A stretch of 64,000 bases of DNA, taken from Notolepis coatsorum. Taxonomy: Eukaryota > Chordata > Actinopteri > Aulopiformes > Paralepididae. Positions 53,835 through 63,658 of the stretch are shown one piece after another. The stretch's first letter is position 1, and each line of letters opens with the position of its first letter. The stretch is from NCBI GenBank assembly GCA_963971535.1, contig OZ020589.1:53542888-53606887 (forward strand), in the 5' to 3' direction. The notes under the pieces were generated by a model. The model ran no database searches. It had not been told where the DNA came from and saw nothing but the letters and a program-made list of their open reading frames with translations. The position numbers were made by a program, and so were the translations under genes.

Positions 53835-54860
53835 ATGAAACGCAGGGAGAAATTACACAATGTTGGGTATTCGCCAGAAGTTCACCAGCCCCCGGAACCT
53901 TCTCGGCACGTCCTAACAGCGCAGCGGGCCTGTCCTGGGTTTTCCTCGTCTCGTGACAGCGGACCGAGGGACGTCGCGCGACGGTTAGCAGTCGAGCTAA
54001 GTCGTGCACAGGTAGGGCCTGCGCTATCAGGCATTGATACTAGCATGAGTGATACTGCTCGTTGTCCCGTGAGACGACCGAGTGATGTATTGGCGCGGCG
54101 GGCAGGATATTTGGGAAAACATGGTCGTCATGACTTTTTTGGGTGTTTTTCCAAGTATCCTAGAGCGCGGGCTAATGCTAATGCTACAATGCTGGGACGC
54201 CGTTCCATTGTTCCCTGCCGTGGGCTGTCGCCACTCTTCCCTCCTCTTAACCGTTTCATTGCTGAAGGTCAATCGGTGTCTAATGTGGGGGGTTTTGCTG
54301 ATGCTTGTTTACCCTTTATACGGGTGGATGGGCTGACGACAGGGCGCAAGGCGGGTGTGCCGTGGTTAGAGGGCCAGGTAGCATCGGTCCTTTGCCCTGG
54401 CATGGTTGAACGGTATCCCACCCGGAAGCCGACGCCAGGGGGCGAGTCGGCCCGGCAGGTGGCTGAGTGGGCTGATGAAGCTTATACCGCCGGAGGACGG
54501 AATTTAGCGGCGACCAGTAACATTGCTCATTTGGCTGCTTTTCTGTCCACAATGGTGTCGGGTGGTGGGGCCTTAGGGCCAGCCGACGTCGAAAAAAATC
54601 ACGCGTGTTTTTGAGGTTATAGAGCTTTTGACCCAGCTGCAAGCTATAACCGCAGGGAGCGCTAGGATGCTGTCAACGCTTGTTCACAGGCATCTTTGGT
54701 TGGAACAGTCTCCCCTTGAGGAGGAGAGAAGGCTTCCCCTCCTCCGGGCTCCCCTCTCCGGAGAGGGACTTTGGTCTTTCCACAGGGGCACGGGCGGTAT
54801 TTGACCTAGGCCCCACACCGCGCAGCCAGAGGTGAGGGCACGGCCTTGCCAGCGGCTGCG
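53835..54860 (+). pseudogene. DIRS gag-like gene, broken
   Basis: The first frame runs from ATG 53835 to 54614 (259 codons) with a Cys/Arg-rich N-terminal part, FADACLPFIRVDGLTTGR and SVLCPGMVERYP, in the same order as the gag of the element at 40778. After 54610 the match continues in another frame: LTQLQAITAGSARMLSTL and HRHLWLEQSPLEEERR (54625-54740). It then degrades into the stop TGA near 54802. The shift is near an A-run (GAAAAAAATC, 54591). Confidence 0.75.
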
Positions 54861-54899
54861 GCCATGTTTCCCCCGCCTGAGGTACCCTGGGCACAAAGA

Positions 54900-55941
54900 C
54901 AACAGGTGATCACAAGGCCGACAGCCTCGGCGGCCGAGGGATCGGCTACATTAGATGAGCACGCCCTAAAAAACCGTCGCCGTCTAGCTGTGTCTAGCTT
55001 ACTCTCCGGTCACGCCCCCCCCCCCCCAACACCAGCGGGATACGGGCTCTGATTTGTTCCTTTTCGCTGTGGGACGCATGCTTTCAGTGAAGCACGAGTG
55101 GCCCCACGTTTCGCTTCTCATGGAGACAGGGGCTGACACCCAGTTGCTAGCTAGGCCTGGGTCTGTCCGTGAGAATGCTGTGCTGTCAAGCGGCTCCCAC
55201 ACCACACGTCCTGCGTCTGTGTTTGGTGAGCCTGGTGTTGTGTCTGTCGATGGAAAAGGTTGTCAGCAGGGGAACTCGAGGCCCAGGAGGTCGCAGCGTG
55301 AGTTCCCCCAGCCTGCCCTAGCCAGGCCGGGTATCACGTTAGTGCCTCCCACAGCCGGAAGACCGGCGGTGGTCAGTCAGGCACGCGTGGTTTGGGTGGT
55401 AGTAATATCACTACAGGGCTACGGTGTGTAGGAACCCACCCTATCGGGCAGTGTGGGGACCACACACCTTGCATGTCCAGCTGCAGAGCAGGCTATCCTG
55501 CTAGTCCATGCCGGGAAGATGCTCAGTGGGGGAGCTTATGTCACCAAGTGTGATGGCCGCTCCCCCCGTATCAGACCGGGCCTTTCTGTCGGGGTCCCCC
55601 CTTGGGTGCGATTGCCTCGTTGGTAGAGTCAGGGTGCGATATCCTGGCTCCGCGAGATGCCCTGCTCGCGCGGTTGGTGAGTCCAGGGTTGACGACGCAA
55701 AGCGGGTAGGACCGGGCCGCCTATCTACGGTTCCTGGCGGACCAGCGCCAGTTGGCGGCGGGTGCGCTTTGGGATTATCATTACGTATGGTTACGGAAGT
55801 GCCATATGTCGAGGTGGATGGAGAGAACGTTGAGGCGGGGGCTTGTGTTGCAGTTTGCACAACCCCACCCTCCGTTTTTCATGTTTGGTACAGACCCTGT
55901 TGTCAGGGTCAACAGCAGTGACAGCTCTGGCCGACGAGATC
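54900..55941 (+). pseudogene. DIRS region between gag and RT, plus RT N-terminus
   Basis: Several frames alternate: 55054-55431 (includes LLMETGADTQLLARPG), 55508-55921, and 55752-55940, where AAGALWDYHYVW, RTLRRGLVLQFAQPHPP and the lead-in to RT are read. The last stretch is the usual W..RG..LQF..PPP entry to a DIRS RT. It ends in ...CTCTGGCCGACGAGATC, where the nested block begins. METGADTQLL resembles an aspartic-protease-like D[ST]GA site, but DIRS elements are not known to me to need one, so I only note it. Confidence 0.6.
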
Positions 55942-56164
55942 ATATTTAGTCATCTTCATTTATTTTTTGTTTAGTCAGTTTTAGTCAACTAAATGTCTGA
56001 GCATTTTAGTCTTAGTCAGTTTTTGTCTCAATTTTGTCTTTTTTGTTTTAGTCTAGATTTTGTCTACGAAAACGGATGACATTTTTGTCTATTTTTAGTT
56101 AACGGAAAAAAACGTATTTTTTAACCTAGGGGAATCTGAGTCGGTGGCACAAGTGATACACAGG

Positions 56165-56385
56165 AAGTATATATGTTGGTGTAGACATGGTCCAATGTAT
56201 TGTTGCTCCTACAGTATATGTTGGTGTAGACATGGTCCAATGTATTGTTGCTCCTACAGTATATGTTGGTGTAGACATGGTCCAATGTATTGTTGCTCCT
56301 ACAGTATATGTTGGTGTAGACATGGTCCAATGTATTGTTGCTCCTACAGTATATGTTGGTGTAGACATGGTCCAATGTATGCATC
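56165..56385. repeat. 45-bp minisatellite, copy A
   Basis: Almost five copies of a 45-bp unit with TATATGTTGGTGTAGACATG and TCCAATGTATTGTTGCTCCT. The matching array in the second duplicate (58445) has about eight copies. Confidence 0.95.
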
Positions 56386-56877
56386 AAAGAGAGCATTACG
56401 GATGTGGTGACGTTGTTTCTGACCAGAGAGACGACGCTGAACTCTGTCTGTCTTCTGTTTGCTGTGTCTTTCCTTTCTCTCTGCCATGTCTGTCCTCTCT
56501 CTGCTGTGTCTGTCCTCTCTGTCATGTCTGTCCTCTCTCTCTGCTGTGTCTGGCAGCGGTTTGTTCTATAACAGGATACTGTAAACTAAGTAAACAAAAC
56601 ACACAGTAGTACTAGTAGTAGTACACACTGATTGCAATCTGCTTGCATAAAAACATTATATTAAAATCACATTCTGAGGTCAGTGTTAAAGTGCCACATG
56701 GAAGAGGTCTGGTTAGTGGTTAGAGTTAGAGGTGGTCTAGGTCTGGTTAGGGTAACTTAGGGGTAGTTAAGCATTCATTATAATTTATTATTATTATTTA
56801 GATAGATGGATGTAAAGGGCTAGACCAACTCTTAACCCCTATCCGGACCTAGACCACCTCTAAGTCACAACCCTAAC

Positions 56878-57696
56878 TAGGGCTGGGCGATATGACCAAA
56901 AACGTTATCGCGATAAAATTATAAAATTATTTTCATATAATTCGATATCGATAATTATCGTCGATATAATGTCCGTCAAGTTTAATTAACTTCTTATGCT
57001 GCTGCGAATGTCTCAAGTCGAGTTGATGTCGTCATCAGTCATCCGCGCACGTTACACGTTAAGCAAGCGGAGTATCTCATGACAATAAATATGACACTAA
57101 AATACTCTCTTCCGCCACAATATATTGAAACGAACTGTATACCCCACACTACTATAAACGTGGCCTCAGAATTCAAAACACACACATACTCGGCACGTAA
57201 ATATATAAAACGTCGCCGTGCAAGCTAATTAGCCTAGCAAGCCTGTAGTATCTAAGCGCTGTATTCCATGACAATGTGCTAAATATTACACTAAAATACT
57301 CTCTTCCGCCACAATATATTGAAACGACGTCCACTGTATATCCCCACTACTATAAACGTGGCCTCAGAATTCACGTCACACACATACTCGGCACGTAAAT
57401 ATATAAAACATCGGCGTGCAAGCTAATTAGCCTAGCAAGCCTTGTTGAGTGAGTCCTACCTCCTTCCGGGTATATTTCGCTCTCGGCCATCTCCTTCACT
57501 GATTGGTTGTTAGCTGTTGTGCGTAAACACGTCATCACGTAACGTTGGTTGTTGTTAGTGAGTGAGCTGAGCCGAGGCTGAACGGAGCCAAGCTTGGAAA
57601 ATCGATATATCGAAACTTTGCGACCACGTTTCATGTTTATTTTGAGGAAATAATTTATCGCGATAGTTATCGTTATCGTTTTATCGCCCAGCCCTA
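56878..57696. mobile_element. hAT-like element, 819 bp, with exact empty site nearby
   Basis: Both ends read TAGGGCTGGGCGATA inward. ACCCTAAC flanks it at 56870-56877 and 57697-57704 (8-bp TSD). The second duplicate has a single ACCCTAAC at 59283-59290 and no element. The arithmetic agrees: the offset between duplicates changes from 2413 to 1586, i.e. 827 = 819 + 8. Inside, about 155 bp (57091-57245) is repeated at 57288-57442 (CTCTTCCGCCACAATATATT). A reverse 87-codon ORF is not a transposase. Confidence 0.95.
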
Positions 57697-58440
57697 ACCC
57701 TAACTTAGGGGTTAGAGTTAGAGGTGGTCTAGGTCTGGTTAGGGGTTAGAGTTAGAGGTGGTCTATGTCTGGTTATACGGTCTGGTTAGGGGTTAGAGTT
57801 AGAGGTGGTCTATGTCTGGTTATACGGTCTGGTTAGGGGTTAGAGTTAGAGGTGGTCTATGTCTGGTTATACTGATCCAATACCAGTGCATACATTAAAA
57901 AAAAAATTATATTATATAAATTATACAACTTTTTTCTCTTTTCTTTTTTACAGCTACTGTTTTATATACTGTTTTTTTAGTAATAACTAGAAAGTAATGG
58001 TATTTATTCAACAACAGGTAATTGTATAGATTAGTATTAGTATCATTAATTGACAACTAAGCTCAATGAGTTCACCCACGGAATGGTTGTTGGTACATTG
58101 GTTCCGCACAGACATTATACGTTGTTGCGCACTTCCTATCCAGGCTGCTCCGTTTAGGTTTGCTACTGCAGAGGCACTGTTGTGATTTTTAATGCAAAAT
58201 AAATATTCAACATTCTCTTTTGAGACTCCGCCTCAGACTCTTTGGCACTAAAAGCTAAACATTGTCACCGGTATGGGTGTCTGCAACATGTCATTAATTG
58301 TGTGCGAGAGGTCAATCAGTGACCACGTTAGCGTGAGCTAGCTTAGCCACTAGTTAACGCGAGCTAGATGGAAATACAAACATTGTAACGTTACTGGTGA
58401 ATAAGTGATTTACCTTGGAATACTCCTTTGCCAACTTATA

Positions 58441-60180
58441 TGTACAGTATATGTTGGTGTAGACATGGTCCAATGTATTGTTGCTCCTACAGTATATGTT
58501 GGTGTAGACATGGTCCAATGTATTGTTGCTCCTACAGTATATGTTGGTGTAGACATGGTCCAATGTATTGTTGCTCCTACAGTATATGTTGGTGTAGACA
58601 TGGTCCAATGTATTGTTGCTCCTACAGTATATGTTGGTGTAGACATGGTCCAATGTATTGTTGCTCCTACAGTATATGTTGGTGTAGACATGGTCCAATG
58701 TATTGTTGCTCCTACAGTATATGTTGGTGTAGACATGGTCCAATGTATTGTTGCTCCTACAGTATATGTTGGTGTAGACATGGTCCAATGTATGCATCAA
58801 AGACAGCATTACGGATGTGGTGACGTTGTTTCTGACCAGAGAGACGACGCTGAACTCTGTCTGTCTTCTGTTTGCTGTGTCTTTCCTTTCTCTCTGCCAT
58901 GTCTGTCCTCTCTCTGCTGTGTCTGTCCTCTCTGTCATGTCTGTCCTCTCTCTCTGCTGTGTCTGGCAGCGGTTTGTTCTATAACAGGATACTGTAAACT
59001 AAGTAAACAAAACACACAGTAGTACTAGTAGTAGTACACACTGATTGCAATCTGCTTGCATAAAAACATTATATTAAAATCACATTCTGAGGTCAGTGTT
59101 AAAGTGCCACATGGAAGAGGTCTGGTTAGTGGTTAGAGTTAGAGGTGGTCTAGGTCTGGTTAGGGTAACTTAGGGGTAGTTAAGCATTCATTATAATTTA
59201 TTATTATTATTTAGATAGATGGATGTAAAGGGCTAGACCAACTCTTAACCCCTATCCGGACCTAGACCACCTCTAAGTCACAACCCTAACTTAGGGGTTA
59301 GAGTTAGAGGTGGTCTAGGTCTGGTTAGGGGTTAGAGTTAGAGGTGGTCTATGTCTGGTTATACGGTCTGGTTAGGGGTTAGAGTTAGAGGTGGTCTATG
59401 TCTGGTTATACGGTCTGGTTAGGGGTTAGAGTTAGAGGTGGTCTATGTCTGGTTATACTGATCCAATACCAGTGCATACATTAAAAAAATTATTATATTA
59501 TATAAATTATAAAACTTTTTTCTCTTTTCTTTTTTACAGCTACTGTTTTATATATACTGTTTTTTTAGTAATAACTAGAAAGTAATGGTATTTATTCAAC
59601 AACAGGTGATTGTATAGATTAGTATTAGTATCATTAATTGACAACTAAGCTCAATGAGTTCACCCACGGAATGGTTGTTGGTACATTGGTTCCGCACAGA
59701 CATTATACGTTGTTGCGCACTTCCTATCCAGGCTGCTCCGTTTAGGTTTGCTACTGCAGAGGCACTGTTGTGATTTTTAATGCAAAATAAATATTCAACA
59801 TTCTCTTTTGAGACTCCGCCTCAGACTCTTTGGCACTAAAAGCTAAACATTGTCACCGGTATGGGTGTCTGCAACATGTCATTAATTGTGTGCGAGAGGT
59901 CAATCAGTGACCACGTTAGCGTGAGCTAGCTTAGCCACTAGTTAACGCGAGCTAGATGGAAATACAAACATTGTAACGTTACTGGTGAATAAGTGATTTA
60001 CCTTGGAATACTCCTTTGCCAACTTGCTGTACTTTGCTTGCAGGTCTGCAGCTGGATTATGAATAGTCCCAACTTTAGCCAAGGTAACGTTCAGCTAAAA
60101 CTAGCTTTTCAAATAGCTCCAGCTAATGCTAATAACGGAGCTCCCCATCACACTGCTCTAGTCGGGACGATGGCATTAAG
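58441..60180. repeat. Tandem duplication, second copy and extension
   Basis: The 45-bp array (58445-58790, about eight units), then the same order as the first copy but without the 819-bp element. Beyond CTTTGCCAACTT it continues into TTGCTGTACTTTGCTTGCAG and TTTAGCCAAGGTAACG, matching 35260-35335 in the hAT-like element at 34582. So only this copy keeps the full hAT-derived right side. Confidence 0.9.
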
Positions 60181-60424
60181 AAAAGTTATAATTATTTTGT
60201 CTCGTCTTGTTTTAGTCAACAATATCAACATACATAAAGATAAATTTCGTCCTGGTTTTTGTAAATTGTCCTCAGTTGTGGTCAACGATATTTAATAAAC
60301 AATTTAGTCTTGTTAGCATGACATGGTCTTCAATAACGTGACGTCACATCTCATTGTCGTCATGAAAAAAACCTTCGTTGACGAACATCTTTCGTCATCA
60401 ATTTAGTCAACAAAATTAACACTG

Positions 60425-61712
60425 GATCCAATCTCTGTTGGCGAAGCAGGCCATCGGCGTGGTCCCAAAAGAGGACGCGATGCGTGGCGTTTACTCCCGG
60501 TATTTTCTAGTGCCCAAGAAATCGGGAGGTGTCAGACCTATTCTGGATCTGTCCTCGTTCAATCGGCTGATTGTGGCGAGACGGTTCAGGATGTTGACCG
60601 TCAAACACCTGCTAGGCGCTGTCAGAGTGGGAGACTGGTTCACCTCCATAGACCTGAAGATACTTTCACGTCCCGATCTTCCCTCCTCGCAGGAAATTCG
60701 TTCGCTTCCTCTTTCAGGGTGTAGCGTACGAATACCAGAGGCTGCCGTTCGGCTATTCTCTGGCCCCTCGCACATTCACCAAGTGAGACTCTGCGTCGTC
60801 AGGGGATACGAATTCTATTCTACCTCGACGACATTCTGCTCCTCAGCCGGTCAGAGGAGATCGCCAGGTCTCATACCAGGCTGGTGGTGGAATTCCTCAC
60901 CAGTCTAGGTTTTGCTGTAAACTGGGAGAAGAGTACTCCTCTTCCCAGTCAACAGGTGGAGTACTTGGGCTTGGTTCTAAGCTCAAGGCCCATGAGGGCA
61001 ACCCTCTCAGAGCGACGGCGAGAGGATATTCTCAATGCGCTCAGGAGGTTCCGTCCTGGCAGGACTGTTACGGCGCTGTCCGTGATGCGCCTGTTCGGTA
61101 TGATGGCATCTGCTCACTCTGTGGTCCCTCTTGGCCTCCTCTTCATAAGGAGGATACAGAGGTGGTTTTCCAGGATGAAACTAGACCCGGTGAGAGACAA
61201 GTGGAAGCGACTGAAGGTTCCTGTGTCAGTACTGGGGGATCTCGACCACTGGGGGAGGCCTGGTGCCCTCACCAGCCGGATCTCCATGGGCAGCAGGCTA
61301 TCACACGTCACGGTCTTCACCGACACCTCCCTCACGGGATGGGGGGGATGTGTCTGGGGGGGGATGTGTCTGGGGGGGGGGAAGGGCAGTCCTTCTGGTC
61401 CTCAAGCAGTTCGGCCACCTGGTGGTGGGCGAGCATGTGTTGGTCAGGATGGACAACACGATGACAGTGGCGTATATCAACAGACAGGGAGGAGAACGCT
61501 CCATCCGTCTGCACCGGGCGGCGGTCAAGCTCTGGTTATGGGCGTCTCTCAATCTGCGCAGCCTGAGGGCTCTCCACATCCCTGGCAGGGAGAATGTGGG
61601 TGCAGATGTGATGTCGCGGGGCGGTCTTCATCTCGACGAGTGGGGACTACATCCAGACATAGTCAGGCAGGTCTGGGACCGATTCGGGGAGGCCTTGTGG
61701 ATCTGTTTGTGA
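60425..61712 (+). pseudogene. DIRS reverse transcriptase and RNase H, broken
   Basis: 60438-60660 reads AIGVVPKEDAMRGVYSRYFL, VPKKSGGVRPILDL and GDWFTSIDLK (start of the RT palm). Small losses follow near 60660 and 60790. GVAYEYQRLPFGYSLAPRTF and the catalytic ILFYLDDILLLS are still readable but in other frames. From 60884 FAVNWEKSTPLPSQQVEYLG, the thumb and then TVFTDTSLTGWGG (RNase H start) are read. At 61340-61385 a G-rich direct repeat (GATGTGTCTGGGGGGGG) shifts the frame. The rest of RNase H (HVLVRMDNTMTVAYINRQGG, IPGRENVGADVMSRGG) is in the frame ending at 61712. Confidence 0.88.
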
Positions 61713-61949
61713 GCAGACAGTCTCACCAGTGCCCCTTGTGGTTCTCGGTCAGTCGGGGGGACAATCCCTCTCTGGGGGTGGATGCCTTCTCGATGTATCC
61801 GTGGCCGCCCGGGATTCTGTACGCGTTCCCCCCCATACACCGGATAGCTCAGCTGTTGGAGCGGGTACGTCGGGAGCGCAGGACTTTGATCCTGATCGCG
61901 CCGGACCGGGGCACAGCTGTGTGGTTCCCGGTCCTGATCCAGCTCTTGG

Positions 61950-63000
61950 TAGCCCCGCCGTGGCCTGTTCCATGGTCGCCGTGGGCCCTCTCTCAGGCAC
62001 ACGGATATCTGTGTCTGTTCCCTGTTCTGGGGCAGCCACTGAAGGTTTGGCTGCTGAAAGAGTGAGTCTGGAGGGGATTGGTCTTAACCCTACTGTGGTT
62101 GACACCATCCGGAACGCGTGCACTCCGTCCACTATCGCGGTTTACGCAGGTAAGTGGCGTGCTTTTCAAGAGTGGTGTGAGGTTGGGGGCCTGGATCCGG
62201 TGTCCTGCCCCCTGGACGCTGTTCTTTTCTTCCTCCAGTCTATCTTGGATAGGCTGTCGGCCTCGACAGTGAGGTTATACGCCGCGGCTATATCCTCTTG
62301 TCATGTGGGTTTTGAGGGCGGTACAATGTTCAGCCACCCTCTCGTGAAACGTTTCCTGCTTGGCGCTCGGCGTCTCAAGCCTGTGGAGCGTTCTCTGTCT
62401 CCGAGTTGGGACCTCCAACTGGTCCTGGGCCGGTTGTCGGAGGCCCCGTTTGAGCCTCTTGAACAGGCGCCATTGGAGCGGCTGTCTTTTAAGACCGCGT
62501 TCCTTTTGGCCATCACCTCCGATAAGTGCGTGGGTGAGCTGTGAGCTCTCTCGGTGCGGCCTGAGTGCCTGTCTATTCGGGCCGATAGCGGTGCGACTCT
62601 GAGGCCTAATCCGGTCTTCGTGCCAAAGAATATCCGGAGCTCTTTTCGCTCCAGAGATATTGTGGTTCAGGCGTTTCATCCGCCTCCTCACGCTAGTGGG
62701 TTGGAGTCGAGCCTGCACCTGTCGTGTCCTGTCCGTGCACTGGGGGTTTACCTCAGTCGGACACAGGGTCTCAGGGCTTCCGATCAACTGTTTGTTTGTT
62801 ACGGTGGCCCTCGCGCGGGTAAGGCACTGTCCAAGCAGCGCCTGTCACATTGGTTGTGCGAGGGCATTGCCCTTTGCTACACGTTGGCTGGACAGGTTCC
62901 CTCCAGGGGCGTCAGGGCGCATTCCATTCGTGGAGTGGCGGCTTCTGCTGCCCTGTTAGGGGGGGCCTCGGTGGAGGACATGTGTGCTGCGGCCTCCTGA
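61950..63000 (+). pseudogene. DIRS tyrosine recombinase, broken
   Basis: The N-terminal core-binding part reads TPSTIAVYAGKWRAFQEWCE and ILDRLSASTVRLYAAAISS. The catalytic part follows: FLLAITSDKCVGEL, where the family normally has an Arg (box I) and this copy has Cys; then an in-frame TGA at 62542; then RPECLSIR...; HSIRGVAASAALLGGAS (box II His-x-x-Arg kept). A TGA at 62998 ends the frame where Trp is usual, before the Tyr nucleophile region. The loss of the first Arg, the internal stop and the early end each predict an inactive enzyme. Confidence 0.85.
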
Positions 63001-63330
63001 TCCTCCCCGGGTCCTTTCGTTGACTGGGGGTTCTGTCTCCCAGGCGGTTCTGAGGTCTGGGACCTCTCCTGCGTCCCGCCATTTGGTGGGCTAGCAGGGG
63101 TGTGTGGGTGTGGGCCACGGGGTGCTGTGTCACACACGGTCCCGCCTGTGCTGTGCATTCAGGGGTACCTGGTTCCCCCTTTTTTCGCACTTTGGTGGAG
63201 TTGACTGCCTCCCCCCCTTCGTTAGGACGGGCGGGTGGACGGGACTCCCCTCCCCCTGGGTGGGGTTTACGGGCCCTCAGGGGGTACACTTGTCGGGTCA
63301 CGCGTCCGCTCTGCCCCTTATCTCATTGGC
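63001..63330. other. DIRS 3' non-coding region
   Basis: G/T/C-rich sequence between the recombinase stop and the internal complementary region. Short ORFs here have no motifs. Confidence 0.6.
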
Positions 63331-63418
63331 AGAGTGAGACGCGATAGCCAAGTATGCTATATAACGAAAGGTTATTTCATAACCTAGTTATATGAATACT
63401 GGCTGAGCGTCTCGCTCT
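63331..63418. repeat. Internal complementary region of the second DIRS element
   Basis: AGTGAGACGCGATAGCCAAG and TATGCTATA complement the left edge (53624-53655). AACGAAAGGTTATTTCATAA and on to GGCTGAGCGTCTCGCT complement the right edge (63604-63658). Confidence 0.9.
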
Positions 63419-63468
63419 TAGCGCCCTGAGGTCCCTTGGATGGTTTTTCCGCTTATGGAAATCGTTCT

Positions 63469-63658
63469 GAGGAAGGTGAGGCGTGACCATTTCCGGCGTC
63501 ATATAGGGAGACGCATGGGAGTGGCTTGGTCACGTGCAAGTGGGTGCATTTGTTTGTTTCGTGTGCACAATATGTGCAAGGAGATAAGAGGTTATCTCAT
63601 TGGCAGAGCGAGACGCTCAGCCAGTATTCATATAACTAGGTTATGAAATAACCTTTCG
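63469..63658 (-). repeat. Right inverted terminal repeat of the second DIRS element
   Basis: Inverse of the left repeat from GGAAGGTGAGGCGTGACC to GGCAGAGCGAGACG. It then has its own edge (CTCAGCCAGTATTCATATAA to ACCTTTCGTT). Confidence 0.88.

Larger units (their letters stand above)
56165..58440. repeat. Tandem duplication, first copy
   Basis: Order: 45-bp minisatellite, a CTGTCTGTCCTCTCT-rich stretch, GGTTAGAGTTAGAGGTGGTC repeats, then a part of a CCGATACC-type hAT-like element (from about 57880). The second copy (58441-60040) follows in the same order. Away from array lengths and the inserted element at 56878-57696 the two are nearly identical. The first copy ends at CTTTGCCAACTT, where copy B's minisatellite starts. 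Confidence 0.9.
55942..60424. mobile_element. Nested composite insertion with AGTC-rich arms
   Basis: DIRS RT sequence stops at ...GACGAGATC and resumes at GATCCAATCTCTG. GATC is shared at both edges; a decayed 8-bp TSD (GATCATAT / GATCCAAT) is possible. The right end, in reverse complement, is CAGTGTTAATTTTGTTGACT, a terminal sequence I know from fish hAT-like elements. The left arm (55947-56110) has the same TTAGTCA/TTTTGTC words but lacks that exact terminus. Between the arms is a tandem duplication of about 2.4 kb / 1.6 kb. No transposase is seen. Confidence 0.65.
53624..63658 (+). mobile_element. DIRS retroelement with gag, RT/RNase H and YR, broken and nested
   Basis: Inverted terminal repeats at about 53645-53787 and 63469-63614 match in opposite orientation (GAGATAACCTCTTATCTCC / GGAGATAAGAGGTTATCTC). 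The internal complementary region at 63331-63418 pairs with both outer edges. Gene order is gag, RT, RNase H, tyrosine recombinase, as in DIRS. A 4.5-kb block (about 55942-60424) is inserted in the start of RT. Without it the element is about 5.5 kb, the usual DIRS size. Frameshifts and stops break every gene. Confidence 0.9.

Noticed and set aside
55090-55160. METGADTQLL in the second DIRS element as an aspartic protease site
   Set aside because: Only the short motif is seen, the surrounding frame is broken, and the flap and second conserved block are not found.
57705-57870. GGTTAGGGGTTAGAGTTAG repeats as an internal telomere sequence
   Set aside because: The unit is a longer phrase including GAGGTGGTCTATGTCTGG. 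TTAGGG is not tandemly repeated and the stretch is part of the duplicated block.
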